In this document: positions 1 through 5,908 of the stretch, in pieces
Layout of the letters: each line of letters opens with the position of its first letter
How positions within the stretch are numbered: position 1 is the first letter of the stretch
Source: JASFJH01 sp050117725
Lineage (GTDB): Bacteria; Pseudomonadota; Gammaproteobacteria; AKS1
Direction of reading: 5' to 3'
NCBI GenBank assembly: GCA_050117725.1
Contig: JASFME010000123.1
Span: 1 to 6,892 of the forward strand
DNA: 6,892 bases
Position numbers and translations under genes: made by a program
The notes under the pieces: generated by a model
Told to the model about the DNA's origin: nothing
Databases searched by the model: none
Seen by the model: only the letters and a program-made list of their open reading frames with translations

Positions 1-1104
1 CCGGATGGCAGCAGTAGCTGGATGACCGGCACCCCGCTGTGGGTATTCGGCGGTCTGATCCTGCTCACCATGCTGATTATCCAGTTCCTGCCGAAACTGA
101 CCTCGGCCTTCCCGGCCTCGCTGGCCGCGATCATCACCGTGACGCTGCTCGTCATCGGCCTGAACATCGACACGAACACGGTCGGTGACCTGGCCTCCAT
201 CGAGGGTGGCCTGCCGACATTCCACATCCCGGCCGTGCCGTTGTCACTGGAGACGCTGTGGATCATCCTGCCATATTCCATCATTCTCGCCGCGGTCGGC
301 CTGATCGAATCCTTGCTGACGCTGTCGCTGATCGATGATGTGACGAACACGCGCGGCCGCGGTAACCGTGAGTGTGTCGGCCAGGGTATCGCCAATACCG
401 TGACCGGCATGTTCGGCGGCATGGGCGGTTGCGCGATGATCGGCCAGAGCATGATCAATGTGAATTCCGGTGGCCATCAACGCCTGTCGGGAGTCAGTGC
501 CGCACTGTTCCTGCTCGGCTTTATCCTGTTCGCCTCGGACCTGATCGAGGCCATCCCGCTGGCGGCCCTGGTTGGCGTTATGTTCATCGTCGTGCTCGGC
601 ACCTTTGAATGGTCGAGTCTGCGCATCATGGGCAAGATCCCGCGTACCGATGCCTTTGTGCTGATCCTGGTATCGGCCGTCACGGTCATGACCGATCTGG
701 CGATTGCCGTGATTGTCGGCGTGATCGTGTCTGCCGTGGCATTTGCCTGGGAACATGCCAAGCACATCAATATCAAGAGTTATGATGACGAGCAGGGCTC
801 GCGTGTCTATGAACTCAACGGGCCGCTGTTCTTCGGCTCGGTGAAGAATTTCCTCGAACTGTTCGACCCGGCCAACGACCCGGACGATGTCATCATCGAG
901 TTCCAGAATTCGCGCGTTGCGGATCACTCGGCGATCGAGGCCATCGATAACCTGGCCGAGAGATACATCAATGCCGGCAAGACGCTGCACCTGCGGCACC
1001 TGAGCCAGGAATGCCGGTTGCTGCTGAGGAAGGCGGGGGATCTCGTCGAGGTTAACGTCATGGAAGATCCGCGCTACCATGTGGCGGATGACCAGCTTGC
1101 CTGA
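1..1104 (+). CDS. SulP family anion transporter, C-terminal part with STAS domain (5' truncated by window edge)
   Basis: Inner-membrane anion transporter of the SulP/SLC26 family; members move sulfate, bicarbonate or dicarboxylates, and the substrate cannot be decided here. The frame is open from base 1, so the start lies outside the window; the Met at base 22 is only an internal residue. Numbering from base 1, hydrophobic segments cover roughly residues 12-60, 82-110 and 160-255. A Gly-rich stretch (GGMGGCAMIGQS, near residue 138) and the preceding RGNRECVGQG belong to the conserved transport core. From about residue 270 to 360 comes a soluble cytoplasmic STAS domain (starts YELNGPLFFGSV), with D308-H-S310 at the loop where anti-sigma-antagonist relatives carry the phosphorylated serine. 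The Gly-rich motif differs from what I remember of cyanobacterial BicA and E. coli DauA, so I do not transfer either name. The stop lies inside the next gene, suggesting co-transcription. Confidence 0.93.
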   Translation, partial: PDGSSSWMTGTPLWVFGGLILLTMLIIQFLPKLTSAFPASLAAIITVTLLVIGLNIDTNTVGDLASIEGGLPTFHIPAVPLSLETLWIILPYSIILAAVGLIESLLTLSLIDDVTNTRGRGNRECVGQGIANTVTGMFGGMGGCAMIGQSMINVNSGGHQRLSGVSAALFLLGFILFASDLIEAIPLAALVGVMFIVVLGTFEWSSLRIMGKIPRTDAFVLILVSAVTVMTDLAIAVIVGVIVSAVAFAWEHAKHINIKSYDDEQGSRVYELNGPLFFGSVKNFLELFDPANDPDDVIIEFQNSRVADHSAIEAIDNLAERYINAGKTLHLRHLSQECRLLLRKAGDLVEVNVMEDPRYHVADDQLA

Positions 1105-1522
1105 ACTGCATCCACAACTTGCCAAAGACTGTATCGAGCTTGGCCGCTTCAGCCTGTGCCGGCTGCTGCTCATGAACGATGCCAACTACCCGTGGTTTAT
1201 TCTTGTGCCGATGCGCGACGGTATGCATGAAATTCATGAGTTATTCGAGGCCGATCAGCAACAACTGCTGCGCGAGTCGAGTCTCGTATCACGCATGCTG
1301 GTGGATGCGTTCAGGGCGGACAAGGTCAATATCGCGGCACTCGGCAATATTGTGCCGCAACTGCATATCCATCATATCGCACGCTACAAGGATGATCCCG
1401 CCTGGCCAGCACCCGTATGGGGCAAGCATGCGGCAAAGCCTTATCCGGACAAGGACTTGCAAGAACTGGTCAGTAAAGTACAGCTGGCGTTGGGGAATGG
1501 TTTCCTGACCCTGAATGCGTGA
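1088..1522 (+). CDS. HIT domain (histidine triad) protein, likely nucleotide hydrolase or transferase
   Basis: 144-aa cytoplasmic protein of the HIT superfamily, which acts on nucleoside phosphates such as Ap4A or AMP conjugates. The fold signature is visible: an N-terminal half with LMNDANYPWFILVP (about residues 28-41), then NIVPQLHIHHIARY (87-100). In the HxHxHxx motif the first His is Gln (Q91), while the other two are kept (H93, H95); H93 aligns with the usual nucleophile. A DPAWPAPVWG stretch follows, as in bacterial HIT proteins of this size. Start choice: ATG at 1088 gives the N-terminus MTSLPELHPQL, which resembles relatives I remember. An in-frame ATG at 1079 adds three residues, and neither start has a convincing ribosome site. 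The gene overlaps the SulP gene by 17 bases (26 with the earlier start), so translation is probably coupled. The exact substrate is unknown. Confidence 0.9.
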   Translation: MTSLPELHPQLAKDCIELGRFSLCRLLLMNDANYPWFILVPMRDGMHEIHELFEADQQQLLRESSLVSRMLVDAFRADKVNIAALGNIVPQLHIHHIARYKDDPAWPAPVWGKHAAKPYPDKDLQELVSKVQLALGNGFLTLNA

Positions 1523-1530
1523 ATGCCTGC

Positions 1531-1862
1531 CTATCCAATTGTGACCCCCATTTCAATATAAAAAGTGGACATGACCTCTTCCTGTTGTTCCTGCCCGGGC
1601 TGACTTTTGCGCGTCATGGCTTCCACTCATGCAGCCTTGATCACCTCTTCATCAATAACCTGTGGGTAGAGCCGGAACAGTTTCTCGACGAGTAATGCCT
1701 GTTTGCGGGCACATTGTTCAAAATGCCGACGTTGTTTGTATAGATATCACGGTGCAGGCCATTGACCGTCACGGCCTCGGCCAATTCATAGCGGATAATG
1801 CTCATCACGCCGCGAAACGGGTTTAGCAGGCGTTGCACATCGCGGCGAATTGACTTAGCCAT
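1531..1862 (-). pseudogene. Decayed conserved-hypothetical gene (frameshift, probable internal deletion, in-frame stop)
   Basis: Read on the minus strand, ATG at 1862-1860 opens a protein-like stretch: MAKSIRRDVQRLLNPF, then GVMSIIRYELAEAVTVNG, then LHRDIYT. The frame then becomes implausible and ends at 1641. Switching frame near 1740 gives another protein-like stretch: YKQRRHFEQCARKQALLVEK, then LFRLYPQVIDEEVIKAA, then a TGA at 1629-1627. After that stop the same frame continues as VEAMTRKSQPGQEQQEEVMS, then TFYIEMG, to TAG at 1533-1531. I infer one ancestral gene broken by a frameshift, probably with loss of a middle segment, and by a nonsense change (a single CGA or TGG to TGA change would explain it). 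I do not know a function for the family. It faces away from the neighbouring plus-strand genes. A tiny expressed remnant of about 70 codons from a TTG at 1892 is less likely. Confidence 0.6.
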
Positions 1863-1945
1863 ACTCTGGCCAAACCCGGCCGTGGCAGGCAAATTTGTTT
1901 ACCTGTGGGAAATCAGGAAGTTAATGCCCTACAAAAAGTCCGAAA

Positions 1946-1965
1946 ATATTAGTGGACACTAATAT
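1946..1965. promoter_or_regulatory. Perfect 9-bp inverted repeat, candidate operator
   Basis: The sequence atattagtg-ga-cactaatat is a perfect two-fold repeat with a 2-base centre. It covers the -35 hexamer of the promoter for the TusE/DsrC-like gene. That position is typical of a repressor operator or of an activator site. No regulator gene is next to it, and I do not recognise the consensus. The arms are AT-rich and there is no T-run directly after, so a terminator is unlikely. Confidence 0.45.
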
Positions 1966-1981
1966 GCACTTTGGGTAGAAT
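1953..1981 (+). promoter_or_regulatory. Sigma70-type promoter of the TusE/DsrC-like gene
   Basis: TGGACA at 1953-1958 (one mismatch to TTGACA), a 17-base spacer, then TAGAAT at 1976-1981 (one mismatch to TATAAT). Transcription would start near 1988, giving a leader of about 45 bases. The leader contains a short CCGC/GCGG hairpin (2007-2020). The -35 box is inside the inverted repeat at 1946-1965. Confidence 0.6.
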
Positions 1982-2033
1982 ACTTGACAATTACACTATG
2001 TTTTAACCGCGTCATAGCGGACAGGAGAGATTC

Positions 2034-2369
2034 ATGCAGGCGGAAGTGAATGGCAAGATTATCGAGCTGAGCGAAGCCGGCTGGTTGCTTAACCTCGATG
2101 AGTGGAGTGAAGAACTCGCCGTTGAGATCGCGAAGAATGAAAAGATCCCGGAGCTGACCGAGGAGCACTGGGACATCATTAATACAGCCCGCGATTTCTT
2201 CCAGGAAAATGGTATCGTTGCCGAGCCACGCGCGTTCAGCAAGATCATGAAGCAGAAGTACGGCAAGGACCGCAGCGATCAGAAATACATCTACTCGCTG
2301 TTCCCGACCGGCCTGATCAAGTGCGCCAACAAGGTCGCCGGCCTGCCGCGGCCGAAGGGCTGCAGCTAA
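2034..2369 (+). CDS. TusE/DsrC/DsvC family sulfur-relay protein
   Basis: 111-aa cytoplasmic sulfur carrier. TusE takes persulfide sulfur from TusBCD and passes it to MnmA for 2-thiolation of tRNA wobble uridine; DsrC carries sulfur for dissimilatory sulfite reductase. Family features seen: N-terminal VNGKIIELSEAGWLLNLDEW, LTEEHWDIIN (about 52-61), YIYSLFPTG (84-92) and the flexible C-terminal arm KVAGLPRPKGCS. The essential penultimate cysteine (CysA) is present as C110. The second DsrC cysteine, normally 11 residues before it, is Asn99 here, but another cysteine sits two residues earlier (C97). By the CysB rule this is TusE-like, yet the displaced cysteine makes it atypical, so I give no symbol. 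The ribosome site AGGAG (2023-2027) fits the ATG at 2034. It has its own promoter and terminator, and no tusBCD or dsr gene is adjacent. Confidence 0.93.
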   Translation: MQAEVNGKIIELSEAGWLLNLDEWSEELAVEIAKNEKIPELTEEHWDIINTARDFFQENGIVAEPRAFSKIMKQKYGKDRSDQKYIYSLFPTGLIKCANKVAGLPRPKGCS

Positions 2370-2392
2370 GTCGATTCAGACTTGTCCGATTG

Positions 2393-2425
2393 AAAGGGGA
2401 ACCACGCAGGTGGTTCCCCTTTTTT
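2393..2425 (+). terminator. Strong intrinsic terminator after the TusE/DsrC-like gene
   Basis: A 13-bp perfect stem (AAAGGGGAACCAC, 2393-2405, pairing with 2410-2422), a GCAG tetraloop (2406-2409) and a T-run at 2420-2425. It lies 23 bases after the stop codon and separates this gene from mazG. Confidence 0.92.
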
Positions 2426-2459
2426 ATTATCTGCCCGCACCATCAGGTAAGATAGGCGT

Positions 2460-3248
2460 ATGGCTCATACCCTCGATGACTTGCTGCGCATCATGGCGGC
2501 GCTGCGCGATCCCGACACAGGCTGTCCGTGGGATCGCAAGCAGACCTTCGCCACAATTGCACCCTACACCATAGAAGAGGCCTACGAAGTTGCCGATGCG
2601 ATCGCGCAGGGCGACTTGCACGAGTTACGCGAGGAGCTCGGCGACCTGTTGTTCCAGGTTGTGTTCTACGCGCAGCTCGGCAAGGAGCAGGGCGCCTTTG
2701 CATTCCATGACGTGGTCGAGGCGATTTGCGAAAAGCTCGTGCGTCGTCATCCGCATGTGTTCGAGGATACACAGTTCGAGAGCGATGAAGACCTGCATGC
2801 TGCCTGGGAGGCAGAGAAAAAACGTGAACGCGCGGCGAAAGGCAAGGATGAGAGCGTGCTCGATGGCGTGGCACGGGCCCTGCCGGCCCTGGTGCGGGCG
2901 CAGAAACTGCAAAAGCGTGCAGCACGGGTCGGCTTTGACTGGCCCGATGTCAGTGGCGTGATTGCCAAGCTGCGCGAGGAGATCGACGAACTCGAGGCCG
3001 AGATCGGCACCGACCAACTGCGCGCCGCCGAAGAACTTGGCGATATGCTGTTCGCCATGGTCAACCTGTCTCGCCACCTCGGCATCGAACCGGAAGGTGC
3101 GCTGCGCGAGGCAAATGCGAAATTTGAGCGGCGCTTCCGCGAGGTGGAGCAGCGCGTCAGCAAGGCGGGACAGGCCGTCAACGAACTCGCTCTCGAGACG
3201 CTCGATGCCCACTGGGATGCGGTGAAACGCGATGAACCCACGTCATAG
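2460..3248 (+). CDS. mazG: Nucleoside triphosphate pyrophosphohydrolase MazG
   Basis: Cytoplasmic enzyme that hydrolyses NTPs and dNTPs to monophosphates plus pyrophosphate, cleaning the nucleotide pool; in E. coli it is also linked to the stringent response. At 262 aa it matches the full two-domain MazG (E. coli about 263). N-terminal domain: CPWDRKQT (22-29), then the metal-binding motif E39-E40-xx-E43, and EELGD with E59 and D62. C-terminal domain: L-REEIDELE with E173, E174 and E177, and EELGD with E192 and D195; in E. coli this second domain is the catalytically active one. RRHPHVF (95-101) and the GFDWPD linker (158-163) are also typical. All acidic ligands are intact in both halves. 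The ATG at 2460 gives the expected N-terminus; its ribosome site is weak (AGGTAAG at 2445-2451). It starts 35 bases after a strong terminator, so it needs its own promoter, which I could not place. Confidence 0.96.
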   Translation: MAHTLDDLLRIMAALRDPDTGCPWDRKQTFATIAPYTIEEAYEVADAIAQGDLHELREELGDLLFQVVFYAQLGKEQGAFAFHDVVEAICEKLVRRHPHVFEDTQFESDEDLHAAWEAEKKRERAAKGKDESVLDGVARALPALVRAQKLQKRAARVGFDWPDVSGVIAKLREEIDELEAEIGTDQLRAAEELGDMLFAMVNLSRHLGIEPEGALREANAKFERRFREVEQRVSKAGQAVNELALETLDAHWDAVKRDEPTS

Positions 3249-3249
3249 G

Positions 3250-3290
3250 CTGTAATCTCCGGCCTACACAATCCACCTGTAATTTCCGGC
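3250..3290. repeat. 14-bp direct repeat between mazG and the protease gene
   Basis: CTGTAATCTCCGGC at 3250-3263 recurs as CTGTAATTTCCGGC at 3277-3290, 13 of 14 bases identical, with a 27-base period. The second copy runs straight into TTTTTATTT (3291-3299). There is no good hairpin, so it does not look like an intrinsic terminator. It could be a pair of protein-binding sites or a local duplication. Confidence 0.5.
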
Positions 3291-3369
3291 TTTTTATTTG
3301 GCGCTCACGGCAGTAGGCTACGCCCAATTACTCGCCACACCTGATTTCAACAATAATGGAGAAATCATC

Positions 3370-4656
3370 ATGAAACAGCGTCATGGATGGCTGGTCGGGG
3401 TAATAGCCAGTCTGATTTCAATCCAGGTACTTGCTGCTGTACCGGGCCAGGGCAAGGTGCCGGGACAATACATCATCATGTTGCACGATGATGCCGAGCC
3501 GCTCGCGGCCGCGCAGGCGCTCGCCCATGCCCATGAACTGGGTTTGCTACATGTCTATGAGTACGCGATCCGCGGCTTTGCCGCGGTCGTGCCGCCAGGA
3601 CGCCTCGCCGCACTGCAACGCGATCCGCGCGTGCGCAGTGTGACAGCAGATCGCTTTGTCCAGGCATTGCCGAAGCCGTGTGCGACACCGCCATGTAAAG
3701 GCAATGGTGGCGGCGGTGACGAACCGCCCCCACCTTCGGGCCAGACAGTACCGACCGGTGTCAGTCGTATCAATGGCACGTCGAGCAGTACCGCGGCCGG
3801 TGATGGCAGTGGCAGTGTCAATGTCGGTGTGGCCGTGATCGATACGGGCATCGATGTCGATCATGCCGACCTGAATGTCGCCGGTGGCATCAATTGTTCG
3901 AAGGGGCGCAGTGACAAGTATAACGACGGCAATGGTCATGGCACGCATGTCGCCGGCACGATTGGCGCACTCGATAATGGCACCGGTGTGGTTGGTGTCG
4001 CACCGGGTGTCCGCCTGTACGCGGTGCGTGTGCTGAACAACGCGGGTAGCGGCTTCACCTCGGATGTTATCTGCGGCATTGACTGGGTGACAGCGAATGC
4101 CGCGGTGCATGGCATCAGCGTGGCCAATATGTCACTGGGTGGCCCAGGTGGGGACAGTGTCTGCGGGACGGCCGTCGATCCGGAACATGAAGCCATCTGC
4201 AGCCTTGTCAATGCCGGTGTCACGGTTGCGGTGGCGGCGGGTAATGATGCAGAGGATGCGAACGGTTCCACACCGGCGAGCTACGATGAAGTGATCACAG
4301 TCTCGGCACTGGCCGATTTTGATGGTGCAGCTGGCGCTATCGGCAGTCCGACCTGCCGCAACGACGAGGACGACACGTTCGCCAATTTCAGTAACTTCGG
4401 TGCCGATGTCGATATCATTGCACCGGGCGTGTGTATCGAGTCGACCTGGAATGATGGTGGTTATAATACTATCAGTGGTACCTCGATGGCCTCGCCGCAC
4501 GTCGCTGGAGCAGCGGCACTGTATCTTGTCAACAACCCCGGGCTGAGCCCGGCACAGGTCAGGTCAGCGCTCGCTGCTGCCGGCAATTACAACTGGAATA
4601 ACAGCGATGATCCGGATGGTAGCCAGGAACCATTGCTTGATGTCGGTACCTTCTGA
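3370..4656 (+). CDS. Secreted subtilisin-like serine protease (peptidase family S8) with I9-type propeptide
   Basis: 428-aa exported endopeptidase precursor. The ATG at 3370 has GGAG at 3358-3361 and begins a clear signal peptide: MKQRH, a hydrophobic core (residues 7-21), and likely cleavage after A22 or A23. The frame is open further upstream, but a start there would bury the signal peptide. Residues about 30-98 look like an I9 inhibitor/chaperone propeptide (VPGQYIIMLH to VRSVTADRFVQ). Residues 101-125 form a Cys-, Gly- and Pro-rich linker (C104, C109, GNGGGG, PPPP). The catalytic domain shows the S8 triad: D158 in VIDTGID, H190 in GHGTHVAGT, S372 in GTSMASPHVAG; oxyanion N292 is in AAGND. 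Several further cysteines suit a disulfide-bonded extracellular enzyme of the proteinase K type. The protein ends soon after the catalytic domain, without a C-terminal sorting or P domain. Substrate unknown. Confidence 0.95.
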   Translation: MKQRHGWLVGVIASLISIQVLAAVPGQGKVPGQYIIMLHDDAEPLAAAQALAHAHELGLLHVYEYAIRGFAAVVPPGRLAALQRDPRVRSVTADRFVQALPKPCATPPCKGNGGGGDEPPPPSGQTVPTGVSRINGTSSSTAAGDGSGSVNVGVAVIDTGIDVDHADLNVAGGINCSKGRSDKYNDGNGHGTHVAGTIGALDNGTGVVGVAPGVRLYAVRVLNNAGSGFTSDVICGIDWVTANAAVHGISVANMSLGGPGGDSVCGTAVDPEHEAICSLVNAGVTVAVAAGNDAEDANGSTPASYDEVITVSALADFDGAAGAIGSPTCRNDEDDTFANFSNFGADVDIIAPGVCIESTWNDGGYNTISGTSMASPHVAGAAALYLVNNPGLSPAQVRSALAAAGNYNWNNSDDPDGSQEPLLDVGTF

Positions 4657-4668
4657 TTCATGTTTTTG

Positions 4669-4699
4669 CACCGGTCCTGCGACAGGGCCGGTGTCTTAT
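4669..4699 (+). terminator. Hairpin after the protease gene, probable terminator
   Basis: An 11-bp stem, CACCGGTCCTG (4669-4679) with CAGGGCCGGTG (4683-4693), has one T-G wobble and a 3-base loop. It begins 12 bases after the protease stop. The trailing sequence TCTTAT is only weakly T-rich, so termination may be leaky. Five Ts precede the stem, so termination from the opposite strand is also possible. Confidence 0.55.
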
Positions 4700-4700
4700 C

Positions 4701-4709
4701 TGGTAAAAT
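4701..4709 (+). promoter_or_regulatory. Possible extended -10 promoter for the 4744-6283 gene cluster
   Basis: TGGTAAAAT matches the extended -10 form TGnTATAAT with one mismatch. It sits 34 bases upstream of the ATG at 4744 and just after the protease terminator hairpin. I see no matching -35 box at 17 bases, so the call rests on the extended -10 element and the position. Confidence 0.35.
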
Positions 4710-4743
4710 AGGTTCCGGTAGCAATTAAGGACAGGAACCCATC

Positions 4744-5049
4744 ATGACCGATTCCCAGGTCGAAAACAGCTTTGAAGCAGCCTTTCGCCGTGTTGTTGAA
4801 CTCGGCAATGGCATGGCGGCCGGCGATGAGGATGCCCATCCGTGGGACATCGCCGATGGCATGCTGGCCGGTGCGATCCAGTACTGGTTGTATGCGCGCC
4901 AACCGTGTGGCGATCACAGTTGCGATGACTGCGAGCCGATCAGCACCGCCGAGCTGCGCACGGCGGAACTTATGAAACTCGTGCAGGAATTCGCCGAGGA
5001 AAGCGAATATTATCATGCACCGACGGATGTGAACGTCGGGCGCGCCTGA
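4744..5049 (+). CDS. Conserved-looking hypothetical protein with a Cys cluster, 101 aa
   Basis: I do not recognise a named family. The protein is acidic, soluble and mostly helical in composition, with no signal peptide or membrane segment. Its centre carries QPCGDHSCDDCEP (about residues 53-65), a CxxxxCxxC arrangement that could bind a metal ion or take part in redox chemistry. It is flanked by a likely helix (WDIADGMLAGAIQYWLYAR) and by ISTAELRTAELMKLVQEFAE. The ATG at 4744 has AGGA at 4733-4736. It is the first gene of a close cluster: the methyltransferase start follows after 17 bases. The codon pattern resembles the neighbours and the ORF is clean, so I take it as a real gene. Function unknown. 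Confidence 0.8.
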   Translation: MTDSQVENSFEAAFRRVVELGNGMAAGDEDAHPWDIADGMLAGAIQYWLYARQPCGDHSCDDCEPISTAELRTAELMKLVQEFAEESEYYHAPTDVNVGRA

Positions 5050-5066
5050 TAGTCAGTTGTGTTGTC

Positions 5067-5660
5067 ATGATCGACTGGGATGAACGTTATAGCGAGCCGG
5101 GTTATGCCTATGGCACACGGCCGAATGATTTTCTGCGTGAACATGCAGCACACCTGGCGGGGATGCGTGTGTTATCACTCGCCGAAGGCGAGGGTCGCAA
5201 TGCCGTGTTCCTTGCCGACCAGGGTTACGAGGTGACCGCCGTGGATGCATCGCCGGTTGCAATGCGAAAGGCCGCGATGCTGGCCGAGCAGAATGGACTG
5301 GCACTGCATGTGCAAACTGCTGACCTGGCTGATTACGATATTGAGCCTGGGAGTTGGGATGGTATCGTGTCAATTTTCTGTCATGTCCCGCCTGCGGTAC
5401 GCGCCACGTTGCATCAACGGGTCGTGGCCGGCCTGAGGCCGGGCGGCGTATTATTGCTCGAGGCCTATACCCCTGATCAACTCGCGCTCGGCACCGGCGG
5501 ACCCAGAGATGCCGGCATGACCATGAGCGCACAGACACTCGAACAGGAACTCGACGGTCTGGATATACTGTTGCTCGAGGAAACGCAGCGCGAGATAATC
5601 GAAGGAAAATATCACACGGGTACGGGGGCCGTGGTACAGTGTATTGCGCGGAAAGTCTAA
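5067..5660 (+). CDS. Class I SAM-dependent methyltransferase, TehB-like
   Basis: 197-aa cytoplasmic methyltransferase of the Rossmann-fold class. The start, MIDWDERYSEPGYAYGTRPN, is the typical opening of the TehB/thiopurine-methyltransferase-like group. Motif I is VLSLAEGEGRN (35-45), with Glu-Gly-Glu-Gly in place of a strict GxGxG; VTAVDAS (56-62) supplies the acidic residue D60 expected to bind the ribose of SAM. WDGIVSIFCHVPP (about 96-108) and LRPGGVLLLEAYTP (about 124-137) are motifs IV-VI. TehB methylates tellurite and selenite in E. coli, but many relatives have no known substrate, so I withhold that name. The ATG at 5067 lacks a strong ribosome site and lies 17 bases after the upstream stop, suggesting translational coupling. 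It sits in an operon-like run with three uncharacterised genes. Confidence 0.92.
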   Translation: MIDWDERYSEPGYAYGTRPNDFLREHAAHLAGMRVLSLAEGEGRNAVFLADQGYEVTAVDASPVAMRKAAMLAEQNGLALHVQTADLADYDIEPGSWDGIVSIFCHVPPAVRATLHQRVVAGLRPGGVLLLEAYTPDQLALGTGGPRDAGMTMSAQTLEQELDGLDILLLEETQREIIEGKYHTGTGAVVQCIARKV

Positions 5661-5691
5661 CAATTGGTTGAAGAATGAAAGAAGGTTGGCT

Positions 5692-5904
5692 ATGCGTTAC
5701 CGTGAAGGTGATCCACTCATTGATTTACCCCCTCCTTCCTTGCATGACGAAACATTTATCGGTACAGCGATTTATTGCCTGGCACTTGGCATCGGTGGCA
5801 TCGTTGCTGGTTGGTACGGCAAGAAACACTGGGTCACATTCTGGAGCGGTACACTGGTGGCTGCCAGTATCACGTACCTCGGATACCTGGTAATCGGAGG
5901 ATAA
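5692..5904 (+). CDS. Small membrane protein of unknown function, 70 aa, two transmembrane helices
   Basis: I do not recognise the family. After a short polar N-terminus (MRYREGDPLIDLPPPSLHDE) there are two hydrophobic segments, about residues 22-41 (FIGTAIYCLALGIGGIVAGW) and 48-68 (VTFWSGTLVAASITYLGYLV). They are separated by YGKKH, whose positive charges favour a cytoplasmic loop with both ends outside; this topology is inferred. The ATG at 5692 has GAAGG at 5681-5685, so I prefer it to in-frame alternative starts upstream, which would overlap the methyltransferase gene. It lies 31 bases after the methyltransferase stop and 4 bases before the next start, and its last codons (GGAGGA) provide the ribosome site for that gene. 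It is probably expressed as part of the cluster. Confidence 0.78.
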   Translation: MRYREGDPLIDLPPPSLHDETFIGTAIYCLALGIGGIVAGWYGKKHWVTFWSGTLVAASITYLGYLVIGG

Positions 5905-5908
5905 TAAG

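Noticed and set aside
244..1185. 313-codon open frame on the minus strand across the SulP gene
   Set aside because: It is antisense to a clear transporter with conserved domains. Its product is rich in His, Gln, Arg and Asp without family features, typical of a shadow frame in GC-rich DNA.
1541..1575. Possible IS21-like insertion-sequence end (GTGACCCCC and AAAAAGTGGACA motifs)
   Set aside because: No transposase piece, inverted partner or target duplication is visible. The same bases read well as the C-terminal codons (MSTFYIEMG) of the broken minus-strand gene.
1641..1892. Intact 83-aa gene on the minus strand
   Set aside because: Only its first half after the internal Met looks like protein. 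The second half is out of frame with a better protein-like reading, so a pseudogene explains it better.
1984..2006. Perfect -35-like TTGACA just upstream of the TusE/DsrC-like gene
   Set aside because: No -10-like hexamer lies 16-18 bases downstream (that stretch is CCGCGT). The TGGACA/TAGAAT pair slightly upstream has correct spacing.
2625..3271. Long minus-strand open frames (195 and 174 codons) opposite mazG
   Set aside because: Both are antisense to a full-length MazG with all motifs intact. Their Ser/Arg-rich or motif-free translations look like shadows.
3298..3369. 24-codon upstream extension of the protease from a TTG start
   Set aside because: It would place the signal peptide internally and has no ribosome site. 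The ATG at 3370 has GGAG at good spacing and starts a classic signal sequence.
3547..4110. 187-codon minus-strand frame opposite the protease
   Set aside because: The translation is full of Thr, Asp, Ile and Arg repeats mirrored from the Gly/Asp-rich protease codons; no domain is seen.
5644..5691. 16-codon upstream extension of the small membrane protein overlapping the methyltransferase
   Set aside because: The ATG at 5692 has a good GAAGG ribosome site. The extension reads as unrelated polar residues and overlaps the preceding gene.
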